From contig QNGE01000748.1 of assembly GCA_008508345.1 (NCBI GenBank), positions 130,712 through 194,711 on the forward strand: a DNA stretch of 64,000 nt, read 5' to 3'. This document shows positions 28,001-39,422 of this stretch, piece by piece. How positions within the stretch are numbered: the first letter of the stretch is position 1; each line of letters starts with the position of its first letter. The notes under the pieces are model-generated. The model searched no databases and was not told the DNA's origin. It saw only the letters and a list, made by a program, of their open reading frames with translations. Made by a program: the position numbers and the translations under genes. This DNA is from Paragonimus westermani (lineage: Eukaryota > Platyhelminthes > Trematoda > Plagiorchiida > Troglotrematidae).

Positions 28001-31000
28001 TGACGACGAGTGAGTGATGTTGTGGCCAATTATTCATTCCGCATATGGGTCTCAAACAATCCTGTAATTAAGTACATTTCGTCTGCCGTACAACTGGGAA
28101 TTTATTAACTCGCTAGATTTTAAGGCTTGGGCTTAAACAGGCACGACAGACATTTTGTGTAGCATATTCTGACTTTTCCTCCTTCAAATCTGATACTTAA
28201 CAAAGTACTGTAATCCGTTTCGGTTTTCGTAGGAGACAGGAAACTGTGAGAACAGAAGAACCTCTAAGATTTTTGTTAATAATTTCATCAGAAAAAGTCA
28301 CGTGAGGTTGCTCCTGAAGTTGAGTTGATTTGTGCAAGATTGTTCGTCTACACTGTATCTACAGTATTTGCACATAGTGGTGTGATCCAGAGAGAAACAC
28401 CGTGCAGTACAGCACTATACATGTATAGCATAACAGCCATGAGATTGACCGGAATGTACTATGGTTCCGGCTGTCGCTCACTTCGAAGGTGGCATGCAAT
28501 GTCTTCGGAGAAAACGTTACTAAGAAAGATCAATATTAATAGAGGAACACTGAGCGAAAGAACTAAAAATGGTGTGGAAGCAGATACGCCATTGATTGCG
28601 GCACACCGTCGTTTCAGATAACGTTTCGAACCAGTGAATTGAGTGATCAGGCGGATAACAGCCGAGCAGGTGACAACTACTCACCTTGCTCTTCCTATTT
28701 TGTGACCACATTGTTGATTGACCACCACGCGATATCACCCAGCTGTTGGTGATCTCACTCCGGATATCAACCTCTTCCCGCCATCCTTCGAAATAGAATG
28801 GTACATGGAGTCCGATATAGGAACCTCGCTGAGCCTCCAAAACTTAAACTCCAGTTTCCAACGGAGGACCTTCTGGAACGTAGTAACTGACGAATCGGTT
28901 CCCGTCGTCTACCCAGTCTGGTTGTGGTCAGCTTTGTTCTTCAAAATGTTCAGCCCAACTGTCAAGGTGGCGCGAATGATTAGTGATAACCGAACCATCT
29001 TTTTCATATATGGTCCTACGTACACGCACTCGATGACCAGTACAACTACGGATCAGAGAATAAAGCTTCCTGCTACTCCCACATATAAAGACTCTTTCTA
29101 ACCCTTTCGCCTGTTTGACCAAGTAGTGCTCACGGTCTTTGCGCAAGCTTCTAGTCAGTTTGCGCTCAAGCTATTCTTAATTTACTCCTACTCACTGCTG
29201 GGTAGAATTGTACGATACTTGTTTATGAGGTTTATCGAAGTTACAGAAATCCAGTTCTGTCACAATTGAACAGCTCCTTCAGAATATATACCTCTTCACA
29301 GCCTGCGTTCATAGCCGCTGTGATTCCTCCCCAGTACAGCATTACTGATTCTTGGTTCGAACGTGCCTGATACACTGGTTTAGGTTACCAAAGTCACATA
29401 TTTCTTAGTATTAAACTACAGCTTGATCTTGCATCTGTAATTAGTAACACACTACTCCATTGTAAAAACCTCTGATTTCCTCACCTACTACCTGAGCAGT
29501 GTACAAGTCATATCTGTTCTAAGTATTTTGTCTGCGAGCTCGATTAGACTGAACTTAGATACATTTGTAAATCGAGTTAATCTGAAATATTCCAACATAG
29601 CTATACAAAGGGGCACACAACTTGAATTCGAGTAGGTGACAGTCAATTAGGTTCGTATTCTCAAATGTTTTAGTGGAACTATTCAAAAAAATAACTTTCA
29701 TACAACTCACGAACTGATTTTTGTCATTTTTCCAGAGACTTCTAATTTGTCAGTTGGAAGACGTAATCTGGAACTGAACAGTCCAATTTCACGCCAAGTA
29801 TGTTTTCTAACAAACACTGGTGACGTTCATCTACATATGAGCGGGCATTTTGATCGATATGGGCGCACAAATGAAATAATATTATTCACTGCTACCCCAA
29901 CCGCTAAAAATTGAAGCGTGACCTAAACTGCTTGGAACATTTTACTTTTAATTTGTACAGGAAATCTTAAGATGGTCAGCTAGGAGAATGTGGTATGAAG
30001 GTTTTAGATGAGTAATGTTCGATGTGGTGCTGGTCAAAGTTCAATCTGCTCCAATGTTCCTGGGTTACGTATTACCTCAACCAGAGTCGACAGACAACTA
30101 GCTCCATGAATAAGGGGATAACCATAATGAGTGAAACTTCTCGGCCCGTTATGTAAAACAAGCTGTTTGATTTAAATGAGCTCTTTCCCAATTCGTATTG
30201 TATCTCTCTTTATAAACTTGCATAGAAGCACTTGTGCATAACGCCTGACAGGAAGTGTATAGGTAGAATACGGTATCTTCCGGGATGACATGTAACTGGT
30301 GTCCATTCCAATGTGACCATCAACATTATTCTCGCTCTTTCAATGCTGGAATAATAATTAACGTGCACTTGTTCACACACAGTACTGGTGACTGTAAAAC
30401 TTTTTGATGGGATGGTACTCGTTAAAGACAATTAACTGAACACTGAAATCTAATCTGTGGGTAGCCTGGTGATTATACCAATCAAACTTCACCAAAGATT
30501 TTTTTAACCTGGAGCCAGTTGTCACACATGCTGTCGAATTCCATACGGGTTATGAAATAGACAAACAAAAGATAAGTTACTGATGAGTAGTCGGGGATTT
30601 NCGTGGCAACGATATGCACTACTGACGAGTTTCAATGAGAGCGAAACTCGAGTCTAGTGCTTCTTTTCGAAAGAGGCTAACTGGAAAGTCTATCTGAATG
30701 TGAAGACTGTGATTAAATGTGAGTGATGGTCACCTTGAGGAAGATAACTTATCGAAGAAGATTGCTTGCTGATTTTGAGTCGTTTTTTATTATACACTAT
30801 GTATAACGATGGTAGACTAGATGAAAAGGAGTTAGCTTACTAGAATTGCCTTACAGAATTGCAATTTCACAAGCACCACAAGAATGAACGGATTAGCTGG
30901 CACCTACAGATAATGCATAAGGCTTACGTATAGGCAATGATGCAGGAACCTATCAGTCTTATTGACCGTATTCGTCAAGTTTAGTCTGTTATGATGGTAA

Positions 31001-34000
31001 TTTTCTGTCCCTGCCTTACTTCACTAGGTCACAGTGTCCATCTGAATTGTCCCACAGGGCTTTCCACACGTTCTCCTTTCACTTGAATGTGCTTCAAACT
31101 AAGCAGATTGCACTGAACTAAGGGTACGGAGTGTGAACGTTGAAATATCACGCTTGCATCCCAATCTTGTGCAAGAAGCATATTGTCAAACTCCGTAAGG
31201 CAGCCAGGCAGACGAACGCTGGTTATACATCGTTGTGCATCACAGGGAACGGTTGTACTCTCTCTAACTCGAATCTCTCAATTCTGATCTTCCGCACGGC
31301 ATGCTCTCTGTTATGGGTCCGCTCATACAACACTGGAATCCCAATGCATGGCTTCGGTTTCCCCTCGCAACCGTAATGCGCCAGCGTGATTCATTTGACA
31401 CATATCATTAGACAACCGTGGCGGAATATCAGTGAAAACTAGTGTTGGTGAGACCTGAGAAAGGGATATCGGGATAAGCGGAGATGGTGTCCGGATAGAC
31501 CTTCAGACCTATTACCCAAAAAATGATCTATGGCTCATTGACATTTATCTCGCGAGAGCTGTGTCTGACTCTTAATGGATTATCAACACCTGTGTCAAGT
31601 GCTCCACTGCTTATCGTAAACTTTCATGAAAAACACATGAGAGTAAATCACAAGATATTTTGATTCCATTCGCTCTTCTCAGTCATGACCCTAAAACGAA
31701 AAATATTCACGACGTTTTGAGTAATAACAGGAAGTGAACCAAACAACATTGTGCTTTACATTGAAAGCGGGAATAATGTCAGTCTCCAGTTAGACATGCC
31801 GGCAAATGTAACCGTTAATTTATAAAATCCTGGTCGCTAATCAGATCGATAGAAAACTGTGTTGCCGGCCTAAAGAATGAATGATCGTGCTTTCCTAGAT
31901 TGTTCAGTGGATTTCCTTTATTGAAACAACTTTATACTTGATAGAAATTTTACGTAAAGAGGAACGCGTAGCAAACAAGTTTGTTTCCGTTGCTTTAACA
32001 TCAGACGCAATAAAACACATCTATATGGGTTCGCTGGGGGTGGTAAATCAGTAGGGTGAGGCACGGTAATCTAATGTCAGGTAGGTTAAACTCATGAAGT
32101 CTGATTATGTAACGCCAGTAACTTGGGTTGTTGCGTAACAGAACGATCCGGGCTATTGGTACATAGCCATGGGAGGTTCAGTGTTTTGACTAGACGTTTT
32201 TGTGGGTATAGCGATGGTGAGTATGAGGTGTTTCATTATTCATGCAATCTTCACTGCAGCCAATCACACCTAACAATCGATTAACAGGACGATCGGAGGC
32301 CGTATCTATCCGACAGAGACAAGCCAAAATGCAGCTGTGTGACAGAGAGCTGAGTAAACTAAAGCACGAACTGCAAGTGATGCGCGAACAGGTCAGTGAT
32401 TGGTTCTTTTTTAAAAATTTTATTTCCACGTTACTGAAAGAGTATGTCCCACTACCGTTCTGAGTCATTCACAATGATAGACGAACTTGCACACGGTCCA
32501 GTTAACCAACCGTTTGTAATAATCCTTTTCAAGCAAAACGATATATTTTATCATTTCTTTGTACTAACCCACGAAAAAACTAGAATCTTTACCGTGATTT
32601 CGAAACAATACACTTGTACTCCGGGTGTTCAATTGAAAGTGTACAGCCACTCGGCCGTCAGTTGAACTTAGCCTTACGTCGTAATTTTCACTGCTTCTTA
32701 CATGAGTACAAAACCCTGAAAGTCCATCCAATGAAGACATACGAGTGTGTCAAATTGTTCAACACGGACTGACTACAAAAATAGGAGGATTTTGCATCTG
32801 GGGAAAAAGCGTCTGACTCGGTATTTTTAGTCATTGTGTGTTGAAACTGTGTGATTTGGATGTTGCCTATTCAGTCACTGCCTACGATATCTAGCGTCTT
32901 AAACGCAGGTGGACAGCGCGTAAGTATGAAAACCAAGAGTATGTCGAGGCTTAGTCCTGCAAATCGAACGACGCTTGACCTGTTAAGTGATCTGTTGCGC
33001 AAGCTCCCGTATAGATCATGCCAAAAATTAAACCACAAGCGCGTGCACTCATTTGCACGCCAGACATGTATTCACATACATTGGGTGTGAATACGTCTTC
33101 ATTCGCCTTGGTGGAAGTTTTTACATAGCAGGTTTACACTATTCTGATAGTTTCTTCTTGCCCGTTGTCTTCCTGGCGTTCGGGGCTCGCCCTTTGATCC
33201 TGAACGTCGCCTGTGGATAACATACTGATTGTGAGTAGTATACTACTCACAGCAAATTTGCTTGTTACAAAACAACTTTACGTGCTCTATGTCAACTTGA
33301 CGTTTACCGTGCCAATTCCAATTACTTGAGGAAACTTACGATTCGTCGAACAACCATGTGGCCACCCAGACCTTCCGGTCAAGCAGCCATTGAATGTATA
33401 CATACTGGTACAGGGACTTGCGCCTGTTCACATCCCTTGTAGGGAAACCGTCCGAACTGAAATCAATCACATGCCTGTACTCAGAAAATAGGCAGCGTTT
33501 TAGTTAATCTCGTTTTTCCAGAATTCTACGAATCCTCTTTTTGGAGAAGATCAGTTTAGGCCACAATATCAATGGGTTGAATTCCAGGGCGATTTTACAT
33601 CTATGTATGCATGTATGTCATTATAGCCTCTCTCTGTTTAGTTTCCGAGAGATAGGGGTTTCCTTTCCTTATTAGCCAATCAAGTGGCTAAACAGCATTG
33701 GCCGGCTGGACACAAAGGCCCCACTGGCACAATTCCCAGTCTTATTCCTTCGGGTTTACACTGGATATGTGGTGTGTTGGTGGAACTGCAATTGGTGCAG
33801 CGCAAGCCAATTGCAGTGATGGTTAGGCGCAGGCGTCCTTTGGCTTCGGTCACTGTGACGGGCTAATCCGAATCGGATGACGCCAACCGTGTGTGTGCAG
33901 ACCTTCTTCGTTCCTTGTTGCCGCATCAGGTTAGGTAGAAAAGTGGATGGTGTCAACAGTGTACACGCATACATGTAAACACAGAAAAATTCAGCTAACT

Positions 34001-35016
34001 GAATCATTCTATATCACTATATTTGGTTGACTTCTCATCAAATCCTTCACCACCTTTCTATTCGGTTCTGAAGCTTCTTCTCTCTAAGCCGACCATCACG
34101 GTTCTGCCCAATCATTTCATACTACAGCAGACGTGCTCTGTAAAATGCGATGTGACAATTATTATTCTATAAGATTTGGGCATATCATAGACAGTGTAAT
34201 TAATGATAGAATGAACGAAGGTTAGTGATAGAATACATAGCTGCATAGAATATAATAATTGCTGAATCGACAGACGTTGATAAACGTTATTCTTGTCAAC
34301 AGCGAGAAATGACGGACTTACGGAGGTTAAGTTACGTATCTGAGAAAAAGTCGCACGTTCCCAAATTAGATTTTAGCAAACAAGGTTGTTAACTAATGCC
34401 TATTGCTTTCGTCATTCGGGCACAATTTACTGCACAAACACTGACAACTGGTTGCAATGGAGAATTATGTTCCTAGTGACGCTGGCTAGGATAAACTACT
34501 GAGAGCTCACCTCCTCACAAATCAACCGAGAGCTTTCTCTGTTCTGTTATCGAACAAAACGGATTTTTCACTGGATTGTCTTTATAGTGCCTTCATGAAA
34601 GTGTGAACATTTCAACAGGTATACCGGGTCACCTTATTGTTCAAATTTTTCGAAACCTGTCTGAAATACGGAGAGGATGGCAACACATAGAATATGCGGG
34701 TCTGTGATACGTATGTATGTGTTCAGTATTTTTCCCTTTCTTAATAAAACTCAAAAGAACTACGCCCGCATTATTAAACAAAACCTAACCCTGTCCATAA
34801 AACCTTGTTGACCAAGTCGCAAATGACCTGAATGGTGACATCTATCCCATTGCATATTATGACTCACTCCTATAGATTCGGTGCCCGATCTGCTTGGACC
34901 GGTCAAGGAATTTGGTGTTCATGTGTGGTCACGCTACATGTCAGTGGTGCGGCGATCAAGTTACTGCTTGCCCAATTTGTCGCCGGGCGGTCGAGAGTCG
35001 AATCATTCTCTATTGA
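12677..35016 (+). CDS. mib1: Mind bomb E3 ubiquitin-protein ligase (MIB1 type), C-terminal half, five exons
   Basis: Mind bomb is a RING E3 ligase that ubiquitinates Notch ligands (Delta, Jagged/Serrate) and promotes their endocytosis in the signal-sending cell. Five exons join in one frame: 12677-13094, 16646-17764, 23494-24124, 32288-32391 and 34876-35016. The junction phases are 0, 0, 1 and 0, giving 803 residues plus stop. Visible in order are two ankyrin units, a canonical RING1, an atypical RING2, a short coiled coil and RING3 with the family's C-terminal ending (CPICLDR...ILY). Three RINGs favour MIB1 over two-RING MIB2. This half alone is long for the family (human MIB1 is about 1006 residues in total), because of acidic, Ser-rich and loop insertions. 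The N-terminal MIB/HERC2, ZZ and early ankyrin parts were not found in the window. Introns are 3.6, 5.7, 8.2 and 2.5 kb. Confidence 0.9.
13095..16645 (+). other. mib1 intron (3.6 kb)
   Basis: Bounded by GTTAGT at 13095 and a pyrimidine-rich acceptor ending CAG at 16643-16645. I see no gene or clear mobile element inside. Confidence 0.75.
16646..17764 (+). CDS. mib1: mib1 exon: linker and RING1
   Basis: This 1119-nt, phase 0/0 exon encodes 373 residues. It begins [20 protein letters not shown] directly after the ankyrin exon. A long, poorly conserved linker follows, with an acidic patch ([11 protein letters not shown]), Ser/Thr-rich stretches, a hydrophobic segment ([17 protein letters not shown]) and a helical segment around [16 protein letters not shown]. 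It ends with a canonical C3HC4 RING: CLVC, PCGH, CTNC and CLLC, with spacing typical of MIB RING1. The donor is CAG then GTAAGC at 17765. The linker is much longer than I would expect for vertebrate MIB1 and contributes most of the extra length. Minus-strand open frames here are shadows. Confidence 0.92.
17765..23493 (+). other. mib1 intron (5.7 kb)
   Basis: Donor GTAAGC at 17765 and acceptor CTGATCTCCAG ending at 23493. A CA microsatellite lies at about 17918-17930. Short open frames near 18965-19476 occur on both strands without recognisable domains. No gene is supported. Confidence 0.75.
23494..24124 (+). CDS. mib1: mib1 exon: atypical RING2 with long internal loop
   Basis: The exon starts in phase 0 after a good acceptor and encodes [20 protein letters not shown] then HVLWCKAC. 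This supplies the first six zinc ligands in order (C-x2-C, C-x-H, C-x2-C). The last pair, CPVC, comes only after 95 residues, whereas RING1 and RING3 of this protein have six residues at the same place. The loop is open, polar, acidic in part and ends in a leucine-rich helix-like segment ([19 protein letters not shown]). After [12 protein letters not shown] a Thr/Ser-rich tail runs to the donor CGC then GTAAGT at 24125, leaving phase 1. Whether the split RING still binds zinc is unknown. Confidence 0.85.
26160..27560 (+). mobile_element. Degenerate Penelope-like element (reverse transcriptase plus GIY-YIG)
   Basis: Broken plus-strand pieces follow the PLE order. [20 protein letters not shown] (about 26230-26290) is the conserved start of the [10 protein letters not shown] (about 26440) is the motif equivalent to [17 protein letters not shown] (about 26575) precedes the palm. 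HRYVDDILV (about 26687-26713) carries the catalytic [13 protein letters not shown] (about 27080) and [14 protein letters not shown] (27280-27320) correspond to the late RT and the GIY-YIG endonuclease with its KSIAGAIVA segment. Several stops and frame changes separate the pieces, so the copy is inactive. Such elements are abundant in trematodes. It lies in the same orientation as the host gene mib1. Confidence 0.78.
28690..29150 (-). mobile_element. Degenerate non-LTR reverse transcriptase fragment
   Basis: On the minus strand, residues like [29 protein letters not shown] and EHFEEQ (28928-29146) match the linker between endonuclease and RT of fluke non-LTR elements. Downstream frames contain [10 protein letters not shown], a decayed form of the PALFKDGG motif at the start of the RT. 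Stops and frame changes show it is inactive. It is antisense to mib1. Endonuclease and palm parts were not identified. Confidence 0.65.
30577..30740. repeat. SINE fragments in inverted orientation meeting at a single N
   Basis: Bases 30577-30600 are the reverse complement of the SINE tail (CCCCGACTACTCATCAGTAA type), and 30602-30740 are a plus-strand SINE body (CACTACTGACGAG, TAGTGCTTCTTTTCGAAAGA, AAATGTGAGTGATG). They meet at one N at 30601. The same tail-minus then body-plus order occurs at 46567-46785. Confidence 0.8.
32288..32391 (+). CDS. mib1: mib1 exon: coiled-coil linker before RING3
   Basis: This short exon encodes [20 protein letters not shown] and [15 protein letters not shown], a heptad-like helix that directly precedes RING3, as in vertebrate MIB1 where a short coiled coil ends in KEQ before the RING. 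The donor is CAG then GTCAGT at 32392, phase 0. Two acceptors are possible. The one at 32287 (AACAG) is in the phase 1 left by the previous exon's strong donor, so I chose it. The other, at 32259 (CACTGCAG), has a better pyrimidine tract but leaves phase 0, which would need another exon or another donor upstream. Confidence 0.75.
33230..33251. repeat. 22-bp perfect palindrome
   Basis: Two 11-bp arms, TGTGAGTAGTA and its exact complement, meet at 33240/33241 with no spacer. Its role is unknown; it lies in the last mib1 intron. Confidence 0.85.
33616..33900 (+). repeat. Dispersed repeat, plus-strand copy (pair of 7541-7822)
   Basis: Plus-oriented copy of the repeat at 7541-7822, about 95 percent identical by eye. 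Both ends align (GTCATT then AGCCTCTCTC at the left; CCGAATCGGATG then TGTGTGTG at the right). It lies in the last mib1 intron about 1 kb before the final exon. Confidence 0.8.
34876..35016 (+). CDS. mib1: mib1 terminal exon: RING3 and C-terminus
   Basis: The exon begins in phase 0 with [15 protein letters not shown] and encodes a canonical C3HC4 RING: CPIC, MCGH, CQWC, CPIC. It ends with [11 protein letters not shown] and a TGA at 35014-35016. The third RING and the terminal ILY are very close to vertebrate MIB1, where this RING is the main ubiquitin-transfer module. The stop fixes the protein's C-terminus. No AATAAA is visible in the first few hundred bases downstream, so the 3' UTR end is not assigned. 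Confidence 0.95.
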   Translation: MRCPICLDRSRNLVFMCGHATCQWCGDQVTACPICRRAVESRIILY

Positions 35017-36784
35017 TAACCGAATAACCAACCAATGAAGTTAAACTTTGCTTGTTAATCGTTCTATCAGTGCGACCTCCTTAATTCACCAACACCTGTT
35101 TCTTGTCATTCGCTCCGTGGCATTAATGTGTTTCTTGTTCTGACTGTGTTAAACGAACCTTTGAAATGTGCATTATTTGATCAGTATATTGGGAAATTTC
35201 GAAAAAGTTGATGTAACTCATCCCCCAATGGGAACTTGATACCATAGCTAGCTTCTCATGACATACTTAACCCGATCACGCTTCCTCATTCAACACAAAT
35301 TGCCTGCTGAATAGAAAGTTTTCACTGCTATTCCAGTTTTTACAAAGTTCTACGAAGTTTCACTACTTTGCCGGGAGTACTAATTTCTCTTTAGCCTCCG
35401 TTCTAAGCAAGTTTGCCACAATGGGCCACTCTGATTTTATCACAAGCACTAATGAGGTAATCAGTTAAAAACAATTTCAAGATTAATGGCGGATACTCAA
35501 AGGAAGCTTATTCCAAATTATTTTCGTTTACTGGAAAGTGATCCGGAGGTTGCGTGCTAAAACTCACTCACATATGATCCTGAATTTCGTACTAACCATC
35601 TCGGAAGAAAAAAACCCTCAGTGAACTTAATGAATTCTGTAGGTCCATGATGTTTTACTCAACCTTTATAGCACAGTGACTTCAAATCTATCTTCATTGT
35701 TTAGTGTAGCTTAGCTTAGTTACATATTTGACAAGCTGTAGGCGGAACAAGAGATACCGAGGAACTCATTACTAGCGACTGAAAGCCAAAAAATTGTCCA
35801 AAGCTCGGAAAGCAACGAGTCCGTTTACTTGTCTTAAACGAAAGATATGTTCTTCCTATTGTGAATCAATAGGCGAGTGAATTCAAACACAAAGTTAATT
35901 TTGTCTTGTCCAGTTTGTATTTGGCTGTGTATATGCCTTTGTTTCAAATTACCTAAAGGTCACTTTTCCATGACACGAAAAGCAGTTCGTCTGCCCATTC
36001 AAACAAGCGTGTTGTGTTCTAGTTCACTTGCAGCACTATCGACCTATACACGGACAGAATAGATCGATGGATATCCCAAGAAGTAGCATAAAAATTTTCC
36101 ATATGGTTAAAAAAATCTGATGCCTCAACAATCTCAAGCTAGTGAGCATCTCACTTGGAAATGTTCAGCGTGGACCGTTAGACACCCCCATGGAAACAGA
36201 CCACCAGATTGACCTACATGGCCTGTTCGAAATGTTCTTAGGCAAGCTGAACCCGAAGTTACTGACCTTCATTGGGACTGTGTGGATCAGAGCCCACCAG
36301 TCAACATCTCCTGCATAACAGACGTTGAATCATCCCTTGAGTTACTTTGGTGTCAATTACTGATCCTTTCCGAAGCTATTTTGACTCCAACCATCGCTGT
36401 ACATTGTATTTACAAATGTGGTTGCGGCAATCCATCGCATTTCCGAAGTCCTGGTTGCAAATTATTAGGTATAACTAGAGACGTGTCAACTCCCTGTTTG
36501 TCACCTAAAGAATGAGATGTAGCCATAAGGAGGAAAAAGATATCTTGTACGGAGTTCTCCGTAGAAGTCAACGCTGATGGTGTTGCTGCTGAACTAGCGA
36601 ATCGCTGCCTCTTCCCGTCTCAGATTCCTCTCACGCTCCATTGACAGAACTTTTTCCACCAACTGGGCTTCCTCATTCCCCCATTTTTCCTGTGTAGGAA
36701 ACTGTGGAATGTTTGTTACAGTAAACGTTTACAATCTCAGAGACACGGTTGCCGATTATACAACGGACCACTCGCAGTAAGGAT

Positions 36785-36870
36785 GTGCACCACTCTCGAG
36801 CTCTAACAAAAGAGATCTGGTAGTCTAGTGCTTCTTTTCGGTAAGGGTCGGTTGGAGTATCTCTGGGAGT
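36785..36870 (+). repeat. Diverged SINE body fragment
   Basis: Matches the SINE body in order: TGCACCACT, CGAGCTCTAA, then TCTAGTGCTTCTTTTCGGTA. It is more diverged than the copies at 30.6, 46.7 and 56.2 kb, and head and tail are missing. Confidence 0.6.
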
Positions 36871-39415
36871 GGGTGCAAACTGCAAACAAACATGAGTAGT
36901 GTTCAGTGCGTGGATTTAATGAAGTGTTTGGATTTAACACTCATAGTCCTCAGCAAGTTGGCGCCACAGCAAAACCGTATGGATGAGTGTTAACACTGAG
37001 GATACGCGTTGCTATTTATCCAACCGCTAATTCAACAGACTCTGCTTGAGAATGTGGACGACTCAAGGCATTCAGCTATGAACGCAACGAGGTGTTAGAA
37101 TCTGGACCACACTCGGCCATCACCTCCACAAAATTCGCTTAGTTGAAAATAAAACTGTAAAAAAATGGTCAAAGTACTCATTTTCAAATGTATTTAAGAT
37201 TGCAAGCCTAGAGGAAATTTCGTGAGCCAATCGCATATTATCGACATGCACGCAAGACGAAATGTAGTGAATATTAAGTTAGAAGATATTTACAACGTTC
37301 ACTCCACTTAAATGCAAGCTACACGTAATTTGGATGAAGTTCTTAAAGACAAGTGTTATGCACTGTTTGATTCATGGTATCTGGGTGAAAACGCACCAAA
37401 ACCAACACTTATGCGAAACCCACATACACGGTTTGCGTGCGAATTCATTTCATTAGGATGAGTTCACTATTCCATAGACCATCAAATGCGTGCTTCAGTT
37501 GGAAACCGCATGATCACCATCCCGCTGATTATCCACTGGCAGTGACTACACAGTGTAAATTACCTTAAGCAACGTGAGCAGTAGAAAAGACCATTTCTCT
37601 GGTGACTTACTGATTAATCTGGTGTTAGACTCCATTGAAGAGAATGCACAGTGGTACTGTAATGGTCGATTAACTAGACGGGCTATATTCTGTATATCTT
37701 CTGGTTCTACGAATCACACCTGGTGTGTAACATCAGTTGGTAATGTTATTGCAGTCACAAGCTGAAGCAAAACTTTGTTGTCATTTGTGCCTGTTTAGCC
37801 CAAACGAGGATGGTGAGGTTGACGAAATCGAACTCTCAACCACAGCCAGTAAACGCCAACAATATTCTTTTGTTCAGCTGACGTATATTGTTCAACAACT
37901 ACTCTGAACTACGACCAAATCTGCACTGGAAATCTTCAAGAAGGAAAACATCAGAAGTTTTAAATCCTTCCAGTATTAGGCAACGATAAAAGAGGGTGTG
38001 CCACTAGATTTTAACATTTGATTTACTCCCGTCAGTCGCGATCGTTAAACGAGATTTTATACAATATACGTGTTGCATCGTCAGGACAGGTCAACCTTCG
38101 TGCTTTAGACGAGACAAGTAGTTGATATCAATTACAAAGGCAACCCAATGGCTTGAATTAACGGTTTATCCAAGCAGTGCAGGACAACCAGTGGCCATCA
38201 GCACTGTCTCCAAAAGCAACTTTGGGTTTTGACTTCTTAGTGACAATTCAAACGAGTTGACCGGTCCAACAGATTGACTTGTGTTTTGACGTGCATTACG
38301 ATGGATGAAGTCAGATTCATGCTCTGACACCCTGTTATCACTGTCTCCTATGTGATCGCGCGCACCAACCACTCTGGCCTACATTCAGCGATTGTTTGCT
38401 GTAGGCACCGATTTGTTCCGTTAATAAACGTCCGCGCAACTTCAGGAGAACTGGTAGGTTATAGGAGACAGAATACTTCAGTAAGATGTGAAAATAGAGG
38501 AGGAAATTCAACCTCAGGGGTATCAGGGAACAATTTGTGAATTATGGTAGTTGTGATATGGTCGTCTTTGAATGACCAGATCAGAAATACTTGCTTTATC
38601 GCAACCGTGCAAGTATCAACTTCGAGAAGTCTTCGCTTGCTGTAGATATTGTCAAAATCCTGGGGCTATCCGCTTGTGATCTTTCTTGATGTTGCTTCCT
38701 TTGCTTGTGAATGGTCAGTGCAGAAATGTCGATCTCCAAGAAACAACGTTGGTGTGAGGCATTGTTTGTCGGCGCAAATGATGACGACCCCGAGGGATCT
38801 TGAAGTGCATTAAGCGTTTTATCGTAACGTTATTTCTTCTGGTGAATGAACTGCCTAGAAAATGCAAGGCATCTTTCGATTGCCCTAGATCGATTATTTT
38901 CATAATAAGTGTCTGCTTCAGATAATTATGAAAATCCCGCTATAGCGCACTTTTAAACTAAGTCTAATTGTCTATTTCTTCTAAAAAGGAATGTTGTTCG
39001 AACTTTGACTGGCCCGAACAGTTTCCATTGTCTGCTTCGTCATTTAGCAGCACTTGCAGAATTGTAACATTATAGACTAAAGTAAATGGCATTTTACTAC
39101 GACACCACCTACGGATTCTTGATAACTTGCAAAAATCTGCCGCCGATAAGCCGGCATTGAGATTCACAGTGTGCACCATCCAACTGAGATTACAATCATT
39201 TTTGCTTGTCCTACTTTGTAAGTAGAAATGCACCTCGGTTACTTCGAAAACAGTTCACTAGTTTTTGGTGTGAAGTGTAACAAAAAACCATTTGCCCTAA
39301 TAAACAATCAGCTCTGGAGGAATTTTTACGAGCTTCTGCACAACCAAAGAGTGTATGAGTGTTTGTAAAACTTCTGAGTCATTAATATGAATACTGCTGG
39401 CAACACAGCTGTAAT

Positions 39416-39422
39416 NNNNNNN
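39416..39422. other. Assembly gap of 7 N flanked by a duplicated 15-mer
   Basis: CAACACAGCTGTAAT ends immediately before the Ns (39401-39415) and starts again immediately after (39423-39437). This is what unmerged overlapping contig ends look like. Confidence 0.9.

Larger units (their letters stand above)
24125..32287 (+). other. mib1 intron (8.2 kb) with retroelement remnants
   Basis: The largest mib1 intron seen here. It contains a plus-strand Penelope-like element (26160-27560), a minus-strand non-LTR fragment (28690-29150) and SINE pieces joined at a single N (30577-30740). The rest, 24125-26150, 27600-28690, 29150-30570 and 30740-32287, shows no gene. Confidence 0.7.
32392..34875 (+). 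other. Last mib1 intron (2.5 kb)
   Basis: Donor GTCAGT at 32392 and acceptor CTCCTATAG ending at 34875. It holds a 22-bp perfect palindrome (33230-33251) and one copy of the dispersed repeat (33616-33900). Nothing else is recognised. Confidence 0.8.
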
